DNA from: Clostridia bacterium
GTDB taxonomy: Bacteria > Bacillota_A > Clostridia > Oscillospirales > CAG-272
Length of the DNA: 33,809 nt
Assembly (NCBI GenBank): GCA_017414605.1
Contig: JAFQLG010000105.1
Span: 1-33,809 of the forward strand
Direction: 5' to 3'
The notes under the pieces are model-generated. The model saw only the letters and a program-made list of their open reading frames with translations. It searched no databases and was not told the origin of the DNA. Shown in pieces: positions 1 to 8,568 of the stretch (its first letter is position 1; each line of letters opens with the position of its first letter). A program made the translations under genes and the position numbers.

Positions 1-26
1 AGGCTGACAACGAGGATCTTGACTGA
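1..26 (+). CDS. Possible C-terminal tail of a gene cut by the window edge
   Basis: Reading from base 3, the sequence gives Ala-Asp-Asn-Glu-Asp-Leu-Asp and then a TGA at 24-26, ten bases before the yggT ribosome binding site. The short acidic tail and tight spacing fit the end of an upstream operon gene. In many Bacillota yggT follows sepF, so SepF is a guess from context. Seven codons cannot prove coding or identity. Confidence 0.3.
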
Positions 27-50
27 TAATAGTCAAGGGAGGACAAACAG

Positions 51-329
51 TTGTTGTCGGATATTGTTTACGTTTTAGTCCAATTTATCACGTTGTTTAT
101 AGACGTGATAACTATAGCTATGTGCATACGTGCGGTAATATCGTGGTTCTATGACGGTGACGGCGCTTTTGTAAGACTGCTATACGTTATAACCGAGCCC
201 GCGATAATGCCCATACGAGCACTGTTAGTTAAAATGAACTGGCTGCAGAATTCCCCTATGGACTTCTCGTATATTTTGACCTACGTGGTCTTATTTATCA
301 TTCAAATGCTCTTGTCGTTGCTGGTATGA
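51..329 (+). CDS. yggT: YggT family membrane protein
   Basis: A 92-residue protein with two hydrophobic segments (about residues 5-30 and 70-92) around a central part containing an Arg-rich turn and a Pro-rich TEPAIMPIRALL stretch. This is the single-repeat form of the YggT family, small inner-membrane proteins encoded beside cell-division genes; the function is not settled. The start is TTG at 51, chosen because AGGGAGG lies at 36-42 with eight bases of spacing. In many relatives ylmH and divIVA follow; here the next gene is ileS after 182 bases, so those two genes are absent or elsewhere. Recognition rests on length, hydropathy and the central motif. Confidence 0.85.
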   Translation: MLSDIVYVLVQFITLFIDVITIAMCIRAVISWFYDGDGAFVRLLYVITEPAIMPIRALLVKMNWLQNSPMDFSYILTYVVLFIIQMLLSLLV

Positions 330-511
330 GCATTAAACCAAAAAAGTTAGCGCTATGGCTTCCCGCTAATGCTCCTTTGTTAAAACGGAGCAGGAAGGGG
401 GAGGCCGCGCGCGCTTTTTGCCGTTTAGGCAGAGTTGTTGTAATCAACGCAGCGATCACTAACTTTGAAAGCAATTAAATCAATATACATCAGAATTTGG
501 AGAAAATTAAA
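330..511 (+). other. yggT-ileS intergenic region with a two-part hairpin, no T-box seen
   Basis: The gap holds a possible stem-loop: CTTCC (359-363) with GGAAG (393-397) outside, and GCTCC (371-375) with GGAGC (387-391) inside. It lacks a U-tract and is not an obvious terminator. Clostridial ileS genes are often controlled by a tRNA-sensing T-box leader, but the gap is short and I see no AGGGTGG-type T-box sequence. No convincing promoter was found. Confidence 0.35.
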
Positions 512-3319
512 ATGGCGAAGGATTATACAAGCACATTAAATTTGCCGAAAACAGAATTTTCAATGAAGGCTAATCTCCCCCAGAGAGAGCCTGAAACTAT
601 CAAGTATTGGAGCAGCATCGATCTTTATTCAAAGATGCAGGATGCAAGACAGGATGGGGAAAGGTTCTCCTTCCACGATGGCCCTCCCTTTTCAAACGGA
701 AATATCCATATGGGTCACGCGCTCAACAAGATACTCAAGGACTTTATAAACAAGTCAAAGGCTATGTCGGGTTACCGCATTTCCTTTGTTCCCGGTTGGG
801 ATAACCACGGTATGCCTATCGAATCTGCCATCATAAAGAAGAACAAGCTGGACAGAAAGAAGATGTCTATTTCCGAGTTCCGCTCCGCTTGTGAAGCTTT
901 TGCGCAGGGCTTTGTCGATAAGCAGGCAGACCAGTTCAAGCGACTTGGACTTATTGCAGACTGGGAGCACCCCTATCTTACTATGTCGCCCTCCTTTGAG
1001 GCAACCGAGGTAAAGGTGTTCGGCGAAATGTTCAAGAGAGGCTATATCTACAAGGGATTAAAGCCTGTTTATTGGTGCCCCAAGGACGAAACCGCGCTTG
1101 CAGAGGCAGAGATCGAGTATCAGACAGATAAGTGTACCTCAATATACGTAAAATTCAAGGTGGCTGATGACAAGGGCAAACTTTCATCCGTTTGCGACCT
1201 TGATAAGACATACTTTGTAATCTGGACAACTACTACGTGGACTTTGCCCGGAAACCTTGCTATCGCGCTCAACCCCACCGAAGAATACGATCTTGTAAAG
1301 GTTCCCGGCGGCGAGATCTACGTTCTCGCAAAGGCGCTTACCGAAAGCACGCTCAAGGCAGCGGGCATTGAGACGTATGAGGTCGTTGCTACGATGCAGG
1401 GTAAGGAATTTGAGTTTATGACGGCTCAGCATCCCTTCCTTGACCGAAAGAGCGTTGTGGTTAATGCCGACTACGTAACTATGGACAGCGGTACCGGCTG
1501 TGTTCACACGGCGCCCGGCTTTGGTGCGGACGACTACCAGACCTGCCGCCGTTACAATATAGACATTATCGTTCCCGTTGACGACCGCGGCTATCAGACC
1601 GAGGACGCAGGAAAGTTTGCGGGCTTGTACTATGCGGTATCCAACGATGCGATACTTGAGGATATGAAGGAAAGCGGAGCGCTTCTCGCATCCGAGGAGA
1701 TAGAGCACGAGTATCCTCATTGCTGGAGATGTAAGTCTCCTATCATATTCAGAGCTACTCCTCAGTGGGTCTGCTCGGTCGACGCCTTCAAGGATGCGGC
1801 AGCCGAGTCCTGTAAGGATGTTCTCTGGCTTCCTTTGTGGGGCGGAGAGCGTATGGTGCAGATGATAAGAGAGAGAGCCGATTGGTGTATCTCGCGTCAG
1901 CGCCATTGGGGTCTGCCCATTCCCGTATTCTACTGTGACGAGTGCAAGGCGCCCGTTTGCAACGATGAAACGATAAAGGTAGTTTCCGATCTCTTCGCAA
2001 AGAAGGGCTCGAACGCTTGGTTTGACATGGAAGCGAGCGAAATTCTCCCCGAGGGCTTCGTTTGTCCTCATTGCGGAAAGGCTCACGGATTTACCAAGGA
2101 GACCAACACTCTTGACGGTTGGTTTGACTCGGGCTCCTCGCACTTTGCAGTGCTTCGCGACAGAGAGACCGAGACCTGGCCCTCCGAGATATATCTTGAG
2201 GGCGGCGACCAGTACAGAGGCTGGTTCCAGGCATCCTTGCTTACCGCAGTCGGCTCAACAGGCGAGATCGGTGCGCCCTTCAAGGCAGTTCTTACACACG
2301 GTTGGGTAGTTGACGGCGAGGGCAAGGCTATGCACAAGTCTCTCGGCAACTCCATAAGCCCCGACGATATCGTTAAGAAGTACGGCGCCGAGCTTGTTCG
2401 TCTTTGGGCGGCATCCAGCGATTATCATGCTGACGTTCGCTGCTCCGAGAACATTTTCAAGCAGCTCTCCGAGTCGTACAGAAAGATAAGAAACACCGCG
2501 CGTATCATGATGGCAAACCTCGGCGATTTCGATCCCGATGCGGATGTGGTCGCATACGAGGATATGCTTGATATCGACCGCTGGATCGTTGCCGAAATGA
2601 ATGAGCTCGTCAAGACCTGCCGCGAGGCGTATGACAACTACGAGTTCCATATCGTTTACCACGCGATCAACAAGTTCTGTACTATCGAGCTTTCCAAGCT
2701 CTATATCGATATAACCAAGGACCGCTTGTACGTTGAAAAGGCAAATTCCGCGGCAAGAAGAAGCGGACAGACCGCGCTTTACATGGTTCTTTCCGACCTC
2801 GTTCGCCTCTTGGCGCCCGTAATTTCCTTTACGGCTGAGGAGATCTGGAAGGCTATGCCTCATAAGGCTTGCGACAAGATGGAGAGCGTATTCCTCAACG
2901 ACATGAGCGCATATGACGAAAAGCTCGCGTCCGACACCGCAGAAATGCGCGCAAAGTGGGAAAAGGTATTTGAGTACCGCGACGACGTTATGAAGGCGCT
3001 TGAGCTTGCAAGAGCTAACAAGATGATCGGTAAGTCTCTTGATGCAAAGGTTACCGTTTACACCGAAAACGATGAAATTTACGCTGACCTTGCTGCATTT
3101 GAGGATGACCTTGCGGCGATATATATCACATCTGCGGCAACCGTTGTAAAGGGCGCGGCTCCCGAGGGCGCGTTTACCGAAACACAGTCGGGCATTTCGG
3201 TCGTCGTTGCAAACGCAGACGGCTGCAAGTGCGGACGCTGCTGGTCCTATTCCACAAAGGGCGTAGATGATGGCGAAGGCGGCTTCCTGTGCGAGAGATG
3301 TAGAAAGATACTTCTTTAA
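512..3319 (+). CDS. ileS: Isoleucyl-tRNA synthetase
   Basis: Cytoplasmic enzyme charging tRNA-Ile with isoleucine. The protein has 935 residues, full length for bacterial IleRS. The class I HIGH signature appears as HMGH near residue 71 within GNIHMGHALN, followed by the Rossmann fold and the inserted editing domain (TWTLPGNLAI, then the DSGTGCVHTAPGFG segment). The KMSKS loop reads MHKSLGN, a Met-His-Lys-Ser variant. Two paired-cysteine sites lie between them (CDEC and CPHC), and a C-terminal zinc finger (CGRC, CERC) ends the protein. An in-frame TTG lies upstream at 497, but GGAG at 499-502 is correctly spaced for ATG 512, so I chose 512. Probably starts the ileS-lspA-rluD run. Confidence 0.97.
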   Translation: MAKDYTSTLNLPKTEFSMKANLPQREPETIKYWSSIDLYSKMQDARQDGERFSFHDGPPFSNGNIHMGHALNKILKDFINKSKAMSGYRISFVPGWDNHGMPIESAIIKKNKLDRKKMSISEFRSACEAFAQGFVDKQADQFKRLGLIADWEHPYLTMSPSFEATEVKVFGEMFKRGYIYKGLKPVYWCPKDETALAEAEIEYQTDKCTSIYVKFKVADDKGKLSSVCDLDKTYFVIWTTTTWTLPGNLAIALNPTEEYDLVKVPGGEIYVLAKALTESTLKAAGIETYEVVATMQGKEFEFMTAQHPFLDRKSVVVNADYVTMDSGTGCVHTAPGFGADDYQTCRRYNIDIIVPVDDRGYQTEDAGKFAGLYYAVSNDAILEDMKESGALLASEEIEHEYPHCWRCKSPIIFRATPQWVCSVDAFKDAAAESCKDVLWLPLWGGERMVQMIRERADWCISRQRHWGLPIPVFYCDECKAPVCNDETIKVVSDLFAKKGSNAWFDMEASEILPEGFVCPHCGKAHGFTKETNTLDGWFDSGSSHFAVLRDRETETWPSEIYLEGGDQYRGWFQASLLTAVGSTGEIGAPFKAVLTHGWVVDGEGKAMHKSLGNSISPDDIVKKYGAELVRLWAASSDYHADVRCSENIFKQLSESYRKIRNTARIMMANLGDFDPDADVVAYEDMLDIDRWIVAEMNELVKTCREAYDNYEFHIVYHAINKFCTIELSKLYIDITKDRLYVEKANSAARRSGQTALYMVLSDLVRLLAPVISFTAEEIWKAMPHKACDKMESVFLNDMSAYDEKLASDTAEMRAKWEKVFEYRDDVMKALELARANKMIGKSLDAKVTVYTENDEIYADLAAFEDDLAAIYITSAATVVKGAAPEGAFTETQSGISVVVANADGCKCGRCWSYSTKGVDDGEGGFLCERCRKILL

Positions 3320-3420
3320 TAATTGTGATTATGGGGGAAGGGCTCTTCTTGAAAGGACGGGTTCCTCCCCCCAATATCCTAATTGGGAAAAACAAATCAT
3401 AGCTTGAAAGGAGCTTGACA

Positions 3421-3981
3421 ATGGCTCAGGCTTTAATTGTAATTTTAATGCTTGTTGCGGTCTTTTTGGACCAGATAAGCAAATACTTGGTTGTAATATA
3501 TATGGAACTTGGAGAGTCCGTGGACGTTATCCCCGGAGTTTTTCGTTTTACCTATATACACAATAAGGGCGCGGCTTTCGGCTCAATGACGGAAAACCGC
3601 TGGCTGTTTATGATACTTTCAACGGTTGCTATCATTGCCATTATCGTATACATTTTCTGGAAAAAGCCGCAAAACAAGCTTATGCTGACATCTCTCATCC
3701 TTATCGTAGGCGGCGGCATTGGCAATATGATAGACCGCATACGCCTCGGCTACGTAATTGATTTTCTTGATTTCTGCGCCTTTCCAAAGCTTTGGATGTG
3801 GGTATTCAACGTGGCAGATGCATTTGTGGTGGTCGGCTCAGGGATGATGATGCTGTGGCTCATTCTCGATATGATAAAAGAAAGCAAGGCGGAAAAGGCA
3901 AAGAAACTCGCGATCAGCGGCGCCGAGAACGCTTCCGACACAAACGCGAGCGGCACTACCGACGGTGGCGAAAATGAGTGA
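3421..3981 (+). CDS. lspA: Lipoprotein signal peptidase (signal peptidase II)
   Basis: Membrane aspartyl protease that removes the signal peptide of diacylglyceryl prolipoproteins. The 186-residue protein has four hydrophobic segments. The family motifs are visible: DQISK near residue 17, HNKGAAFG at 47-54, the first catalytic Asp in YVIDF (Asp114) and the second in FNVADA (Asp133). The tail after residue 160 is hydrophilic and longer than in many homologues. AAAGGAG at 3407-3413 decides for ATG 3421 over an in-frame TTG at 3415. The end overlaps the next gene by eight bases. At least four proteins in this window carry lipoboxes and would be its substrates. Confidence 0.97.
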   Translation: MAQALIVILMLVAVFLDQISKYLVVIYMELGESVDVIPGVFRFTYIHNKGAAFGSMTENRWLFMILSTVAIIAIIVYIFWKKPQNKLMLTSLILIVGGGIGNMIDRIRLGYVIDFLDFCAFPKLWMWVFNVADAFVVVGSGMMMLWLILDMIKESKAEKAKKLAISGAENASDTNASGTTDGGENE

Positions 3982-4966
3982 GCTTTTCAAGGTTGAAACC
4001 GACGAAAGAGAAGCCGTAATGCTTGAAGCATCCGCCGAGCACATAGGCGAGCGTCTTGATAAGTTTATAAGCGACGGAGAGGAAATCTCCCGCTCCCTTG
4101 CAGCAAAGCTTATAGAGGACGGCAACGTTTCGGTGAATGGGAAGGCTGCGGCAAAAAATTATAAGCTTCGCGTGGGCGACGTTGTGGAGATGATCTATCC
4201 CGAGCCCGAGCCCTGCGAGGCCGCGGCTGAAGATATTCCGCTTGACGTTGTTTATGAGGACGGCGACATAATCGTCATCAACAAGCCCGAGGGAATGATA
4301 GTCCATCCCGCAACGGGAATTTATACGGGAACGTTGGTCAACGCTCTGCTTTATCACTGCGGAGAATCACTTTCGGGTATAGGCGGTGTGGCAAGGCCGG
4401 GTATCGTTCATCGCATAGACAAGGATACTTCGGGCCTGCTCGTTGTAGCGAAGAACGACGAGGCACATGCGCATCTGTCGGCACAAATAAAAGTACACGA
4501 CGTAAGTCGCGAGTATTATGCTATAGTTAACGGCAACATCAAGGACGATTCGGGCACTATTGACAAGCCCATCGGCCGTCACCCTGCGGACCGCAAAAAA
4601 ATGGCGGTTATTTCAGACCCCGCTCGCCATGCCAGAGAGGCGATAACGCACTATGAGGTGCTTGAGCGCTTCACTTTGCCACAGGGAAAATTTACTCTCG
4701 TCAAATGCAAGCTTGAAACAGGCAGAACGCATCAGATAAGAGTGCACATGGCATCCATCGGGCATACGCTGGTGGGTGACGAGGTATACGGCGGCGGCAA
4801 GACCAAGTTTGAGGCTATAAACAAAGCGCTTATTCACGGCCAGTGTCTGCACGCGGCGCACCTGGAGCTCACGCACCCGAGGACAAACGAAAAAATGAGA
4901 TTTTCGGCGCCACTGCCGCAAAATTTTGAAGAGCTTCTTCAAAAGCTGCGCGCACAGAGCATATAA
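3974..4966 (+). CDS. rluD: RluA/RluD family 23S rRNA pseudouridine synthase
   Basis: Isomerises uridine to pseudouridine in RNA, most likely 23S rRNA. The N-terminus (about residues 15-75) is an S4 RNA-binding domain (ERLDKFIS, LIEDGNVSVNG). The catalytic domain has the family motif HRIDKDTSG with the catalytic Asp149, and the later GRTHQIRVHMA motif. The 330-residue length is normal. It overlaps lspA by eight bases, the usual lspA-ylyB/rluD pair of Bacillota, implying coupled translation. Starts at GTG 3965 or ATG 3974 are both possible; ATG is preferred but the ribosome binding site is weak. The exact rRNA target cannot be read from sequence, so the symbol denotes the family. Confidence 0.9.
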   Translation: MSELFKVETDEREAVMLEASAEHIGERLDKFISDGEEISRSLAAKLIEDGNVSVNGKAAAKNYKLRVGDVVEMIYPEPEPCEAAAEDIPLDVVYEDGDIIVINKPEGMIVHPATGIYTGTLVNALLYHCGESLSGIGGVARPGIVHRIDKDTSGLLVVAKNDEAHAHLSAQIKVHDVSREYYAIVNGNIKDDSGTIDKPIGRHPADRKKMAVISDPARHAREAITHYEVLERFTLPQGKFTLVKCKLETGRTHQIRVHMASIGHTLVGDEVYGGGKTKFEAINKALIHGQCLHAAHLELTHPRTNEKMRFSAPLPQNFEELLQKLRAQSI

Positions 4967-5018
4967 AAGCATATAAAGAAAGTAAACGGAATTTATTCAG
5001 AATTGAAGGTATGGTTTT

Positions 5019-5522
5019 ATGCATGACGAATTGACAAAGGTCGATATTAAGAAAATGCAGGAAGAGGTGGATTATCGTATGTGTGTGCTTCGTCCTCAGC
5101 TTTTAGCCGAGGTACAAAGAACGCGCGAGTACGGTGACCTCAGTGAAAATGCCGAATATAAAGAGGCAAAGCGAGAAAAGAACGCCAATGAGAGCCGCAT
5201 TCGCTATCTCAAAAAGATGATAGAAACGGCTCGCGTTATAAAGGTTGAAACAAAGGCAGACGCCGTTTGCCTTTTCGACACCGTGACCTATTACGTTGAA
5301 GAAGACGAAGAGGAAGAGAAAAGACAGATAGTTACCACGCTCCGCCAGGACGTGCTCCGTGGCTATCTTTCCAAGGAATCGCCTCTCGGAAAAGCACTGC
5401 TTGGCAAAAAAGTCGGTGACCGCGTATACGTTAAGGTCAACGATAATTACGGCTATTACGTAGTCATCCGCGCCATTGAAAAGGGCCACGATGACGAAAA
5501 CATCCCTATAAGCTCTTATTGA
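5019..5522 (+). CDS. greA: Transcription elongation factor GreA
   Basis: Binds the secondary channel of RNA polymerase and stimulates cleavage of backtracked transcripts. The 167-residue protein has an N-terminal coiled coil (about residues 5-75) with the hallmark tip EYGDLSENAEYKEA, carrying the acidic residues that act at the polymerase active site. The C-terminal FKBP-like domain contains SKESPLGKALLGKKVGD and the closing YYVVIRAIE strand. It is slightly longer than the usual 158 residues because of a very acidic insert (EEDEEEEK). ATG 5019 is preceded by AAGG at 5006-5009. The gene is followed by a strong terminator. Confidence 0.93.
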   Translation: MHDELTKVDIKKMQEEVDYRMCVLRPQLLAEVQRTREYGDLSENAEYKEAKREKNANESRIRYLKKMIETARVIKVETKADAVCLFDTVTYYVEEDEEEEKRQIVTTLRQDVLRGYLSKESPLGKALLGKKVGDRVYVKVNDNYGYYVVIRAIEKGHDDENIPISSY

Positions 5523-5545
5523 TAAGAGCGCAGACCGATACAAGA

Positions 5546-5575
5546 AAAGACCGATTTGAAAATCGGTCTTTTTTT
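5546..5575 (+). terminator. Intrinsic terminator after greA
   Basis: An 11-bp stem (5546-5556 with 5561-5571), loop TGAA, and a run of T to 5575. It separates the housekeeping block from the copper operon, whose -35 begins four bases later. Confidence 0.93.
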
Positions 5576-5578
5576 CAC

Positions 5579-5607
5579 TTGACAAATACCCCTCTGGGGT
5601 ATATAAT
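5579..5607 (+). promoter_or_regulatory. csoR-copA promoter with CsoR-type operator inside the spacer
   Basis: TTGACA (5579-5584) and TATAAT (5602-5607) are separated by 17 bases. The spacer holds a perfect inverted repeat ATACCCC-TCT-GGGGTAT at 5586-5602, overlapping the first base of the -10. GC-rich blocks flanked by AT in this arrangement are the known operator form of CsoR copper repressors. Apo-CsoR bound here would block polymerase, and Cu(I) would release it, giving autoregulation. Sequence seen directly; binding is inference. Confidence 0.9.
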
Positions 5608-5636
5608 TAAGTAAAAGAAGAAAAAGGAGAACAACT

Positions 5637-5930
5637 ATGGACTGTTGCTGTGAAAAAACAACGGAGCGCTCCGCCGAGGAGCAAAAGCTGCTGTTAAACA
5701 GACTGAATCGCATTGAGGGTCAGATACGCGGAATCAAAGGAATGGTGGAGCGTAACATTTATTGCGCAGATATAATAACCCAGGTTGCCGCCGTCAGTGC
5801 CGCGCTTGCAAGCTTTAACCGTGAGCTTCTCGCCGCGCATATAAACACCTGCGTTACAAACGATATAAAAGAGGGCAACACAGAAAAGACCGGCGAGCTC
5901 ATCTTGCTGCTTGGCAAGCTTATCAAGTAA
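5637..5930 (+). CDS. csoR: Copper-sensing transcriptional repressor CsoR
   Basis: A 97-residue all-helical DNA-binding repressor of the CsoR/RcnR family (DUF156). The core [17 protein letters not shown] matches the family's first helix. The Cu(I) ligand set Cys-His-Cys is present: Cys in IYCADI, and His and Cys in the HINTC segment. A CysCysCys cluster sits at residues 3-5 and may add metal affinity. The ribosome binding site AGGAG lies at 5625-5629. The stop codon shares one base with a possible copA ATG, so the two genes are translationally coupled. With the operator just upstream, the likely role is derepression of copA by copper. Confidence 0.94.
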   Translation: MDCCCEKTTERSAEEQKLLLNRLNRIEGQIRGIKGMVERNIYCADIITQVAAVSAALASFNRELLAAHINTCVTNDIKEGNTEKTGELILLLGKLIK

Positions 5931-8437
5931 TGGGGGCAAACGTGAATAAAAGGAATTTTAACGTAACGGGTATGAGCTGTGCGGCTTGTTCGGCACGAGT
6001 GGAAAAAGCAGTATCGGCGCTCGGGGGCGTTGACGAATGCTCGGTCAATCTCCTGACAAACTCTATGGCGGTTGAGGGCAGTGCGAGTGACGAAAAGATA
6101 ATAGCAGCGGTTGAGGCGGCGGGATACGGCTGTGAGCTGCAAACCGATTCACCTTCAAAGAGCGATGCACTCGCAGATGAGGAAACTCCTCGCTTAGTAA
6201 AAAGGCTCTGCTGGTCTGTAGGCTTTCTTTTAACACTTATGTATCTTTCAATGGGATACGTTATGTGGGGCTTTCCGCTGCCTGCCTTTTTAGTAGAAAA
6301 TCCGATAATCGTCGGCATTTTTCAAATGATTCTGGCGCTTGCAGTTATGATCATCAACCGCAAGTTCTTTATAAACGGCGCAAAAGGGCTTATACATCGC
6401 GCGCCAAATATGGATACGCTGGTGGCGCTGGGATCATTTGCTTCATTTATATATAGCGCGGTGATATTGGTGCTTATGGCGGTTGCGGCGGCAAGCGGAA
6501 ACGCGGCGCACGCCGCCCACTATCTGCACGAGCTGTATTTTGAATCGGCGGCGATGATATTGGCGCTTATAACAGTTGGAAAAACACTTGAGGCATATTC
6601 CAAGGGCAAGACGACCAAATCCCTGCGCGCTCTTATGGACCTGTCGCCCAAAACGGCAACTCTGCTGGTTGACGGCAAGGAAATGACCGTTGCGGCGCAA
6701 GCAGTAAAGGTGAACGACGTGTTCGTTGTGCGTCCGGGCGAGAGCTTTGCCGTGGACGGAATAGTTCTTGAAGGCACCTCCAGCGTGGACGAATCGGCGC
6801 TGACGGGCGAAAGTCTGCCCGTTGACAAGCAAAGGAATGACGGAGTAAGCGCGGGAACAGTCAATCTGTCGGGACATCTCGTCTGTCGCGCAACAAGCGT
6901 TGGCGGAGATACGGCACTCTCGCGCATAATTAAAATAGTAAGCGATGCAACGGCTTCCAAAGCCCCCATTGCAAAGGTTGCGGACAAGGTTTCGGGCGTA
7001 TTCGTCCCCGCGGTGCTGGCAATAGCCGCCGTAACGGCGATAGTATGGGCGCTTGCAGGAGAGGACGTTGGCTTTTGGCTGGCTCGTGCCGTTTCGGTAC
7101 TTGTGATCAGCTGTCCCTGCGCTCTTGGCTTGGCAACACCCGTTGCAATAATGGTAGCAAGCGGCGTTGGCGCAAGACGCGGAATTCTCTTTAAGAGCGC
7201 CGCATCGCTTGAAATGGCAGGCAGATGCGATATCGTGGCGCTTGATAAAACAGGAACGGTTACAAAGGGCGAGATGCACGTAACGGACGTAATACCGTAC
7301 GAAACGGATAGGGAAGAGCTCTTATCTCTGGCGTATTCCATAGAAAAAAAGAGCGAGCATCCCTTGGCAGCGGCAATCGTGGCATACGGTAAAGAGCAGG
7401 GCGCCTGCGAGCTTGAAATATCCTCCTTTGAGGCAATTTCGGGCAGGGGCGTGCGCGCTACGTATGAGGGCCGCGAGTTTTTGGGCGGAAACGCCGGATT
7501 TATCCGCCAAGCATGCTCTGTTTCCGCAGAGGCGGAGGACAAGATCCGCAATCTTTCGCTCAGCGGCAAAACACCTATGCTGTTCTGCCTTGAAGGCAAG
7601 CTTTTGGGTATAATCGCGGTTGCCGACGTTATAAAGGACGATAGCACCAAAGCGATCGGACAGCTGCGCGATATGGGCTTGCGCGTTGTCATGCTGACGG
7701 GCGATAACAAAAATACGGCGCGAGCCATAGCCGATGCAGCAGGTATCGACGAGGTCATCTCCGAGGTCTTGCCGGAGGGGAAGGCTGACAGAATAGCACA
7801 GCTTCGCACAGAGGGCAGAGTAATAATGGTGGGGGACGGAATAAATGACGCGCCCGCATTGGCAACTGCCGACGTGGGCATTGCGGTTGGTGCAGGGCGC
7901 GACGTTGCCATTGAGGCGGCGGACGTGGTTCTTGTGAACAACGGCCTATGTGATCTTGTAAGAGCCATAAGACTTTCGCGCAGAACGCTGACGAACGTAC
8001 ACGAGAATCTGTTCTGGGCGTTTTGCTACAACGTCATCGGAATACCGCTGGCGGCAGGTGTATGGATACCTCTCTTTGGCTGGCAGCTCGACCCGATGTT
8101 CGGCGCGCTTGCAATGTCGCTTTCCAGCTTCTGCGTGGTGATCAACGCCCTAAGGCTGAATTTTGCCGATCTTGACAAGCCACTAAAGCGGCGCAAATCT
8201 AAAAAAACCAATAAAAAGGAGATAAAAAACATGAAAACAACTCTTAAAATCGAGGGAATGATGTGCCCTCATTGCTCGGGCAGAGTAAAAAAGGCACTTG
8301 AGGAGCTTGCGGGCGTTACTCTCGCCGAGGTAAGCCACGAGAGCGGTAAGGCGATCGTTACACACAGCGGAGTTTCCGCCGAAACGCTCAAATCAACCGT
8401 TGAATCAGCGGGATACAAGGTATTGGGAATAGAGTAA
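5930..8437 (+). CDS. copA: Copper-exporting P-type ATPase CopA with C-terminal CopZ-like domain
   Basis: P1B-type ATPase that pumps Cu(I) out of the cell. In order: N-terminal heavy-metal-binding domain with GMSCAACS (Cys17, Cys20); membrane helices; actuator TGES near 292-295; the CPC membrane copper site at 395-397; the phosphorylation motif DKTGT with Asp439; the SEHPLA motif; GDGINDAP near 635; and the last helices ending near residue 750. A lysine-rich linker follows, then a second metal-binding domain (residues 768-835, CPHC at 779-782). The total of 835 residues exceeds a normal CopA by this extra domain. Start ATG 5930 overlaps the csoR stop; GTG 5942 with GGGGG upstream is a real alternative. 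The linker contains an intact ribosome binding site, so the fusion may be a translational or homopolymer accident. Confidence 0.95.
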   Translation: MGANVNKRNFNVTGMSCAACSARVEKAVSALGGVDECSVNLLTNSMAVEGSASDEKIIAAVEAAGYGCELQTDSPSKSDALADEETPRLVKRLCWSVGFLLTLMYLSMGYVMWGFPLPAFLVENPIIVGIFQMILALAVMIINRKFFINGAKGLIHRAPNMDTLVALGSFASFIYSAVILVLMAVAAASGNAAHAAHYLHELYFESAAMILALITVGKTLEAYSKGKTTKSLRALMDLSPKTATLLVDGKEMTVAAQAVKVNDVFVVRPGESFAVDGIVLEGTSSVDESALTGESLPVDKQRNDGVSAGTVNLSGHLVCRATSVGGDTALSRIIKIVSDATASKAPIAKVADKVSGVFVPAVLAIAAVTAIVWALAGEDVGFWLARAVSVLVISCPCALGLATPVAIMVASGVGARRGILFKSAASLEMAGRCDIVALDKTGTVTKGEMHVTDVIPYETDREELLSLAYSIEKKSEHPLAAAIVAYGKEQGACELEISSFEAISGRGVRATYEGREFLGGNAGFIRQACSVSAEAEDKIRNLSLSGKTPMLFCLEGKLLGIIAVADVIKDDSTKAIGQLRDMGLRVVMLTGDNKNTARAIADAAGIDEVISEVLPEGKADRIAQLRTEGRVIMVGDGINDAPALATADVGIAVGAGRDVAIEAADVVLVNNGLCDLVRAIRLSRRTLTNVHENLFWAFCYNVIGIPLAAGVWIPLFGWQLDPMFGALAMSLSSFCVVINALRLNFADLDKPLKRRKSKKTNKKEIKNMKTTLKIEGMMCPHCSGRVKKALEELAGVTLAEVSHESGKAIVTHSGVSAETLKSTVESAGYKVLGIE
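8231..8437 (+). CDS. copZ: Possible independently translated copper chaperone CopZ inside copA frame
   Basis: Within the 3' end of copA, AGGAG at 8217-8221 is followed after nine bases by ATG 8231, in frame with copA. From there the product is a 68-residue heavy-metal-associated domain with CPHC, the size of stand-alone CopZ chaperones that carry Cu(I) to CopA. The ribosome binding site is as good as any in the window. So the region can yield a CopA-CopZ fusion and a free CopZ, or, if the A-run at 8201-8207 differs by one base, two separate genes. Coding is certain; separate initiation is inference. Confidence 0.55.
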   Translation: MKTTLKIEGMMCPHCSGRVKKALEELAGVTLAEVSHESGKAIVTHSGVSAETLKSTVESAGYKVLGIE

Positions 8438-8444
8438 TAGTTCA

Positions 8445-8489
8445 GTTGCGGGTGACGTGTAAAGGCTTTGTTGCCCGCAACTCGCTTTT
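8445..8489 (+). terminator. Probable terminator after copA/copZ
   Basis: GTTGCGGG (8445-8452) pairs perfectly with CCCGCAAC (8474-8481); the loop is long (21 bases) and the T-tract short and interrupted, so termination efficiency is doubtful. Confidence 0.5.
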
Positions 8490-8507
8490 AAGTAGATACG
8501 CGGCTAA

Positions 8508-8536
8508 TTGACACAGGGCTCCAAAAATGGTAAAAT
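8508..8536 (+). promoter_or_regulatory. Promoter of the aldo/keto reductase gene
   Basis: TTGACA (8508-8513), 17-base spacer, TAAAAT (8531-8536). The gene start is 33 bases beyond the -10. No operator-like repeat was noticed. Confidence 0.8.
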
Positions 8537-8568
8537 TAAAGTAACAAAAAAGCAAAGGAGATTTGGCT

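Noticed and set aside
330..511. T-box riboswitch upstream of ileS
   Set aside because: The gap is too short and lacks a recognisable T-box core or antiterminator/terminator pair.
1184..2143. Long minus-strand reading frame (319 codons) inside ileS
   Set aside because: Antisense to a full-length, motif-complete ileS; no family resemblance and no suitable ribosome binding site.
3330..3380. G-rich and C-rich stretches between ileS and lspA as a terminator
   Set aside because: The G and C tracts pair only imperfectly over a long loop, and no T-tract follows; at best a weak hairpin within the operon.
6443..7968. Long minus-strand frames opposite copA (278 and 482 codons)
   Set aside because: Composition mirrors codon bias of copA; low-complexity Ser/Thr/Ala or Cys/Arg-rich products with no recognisable domain.
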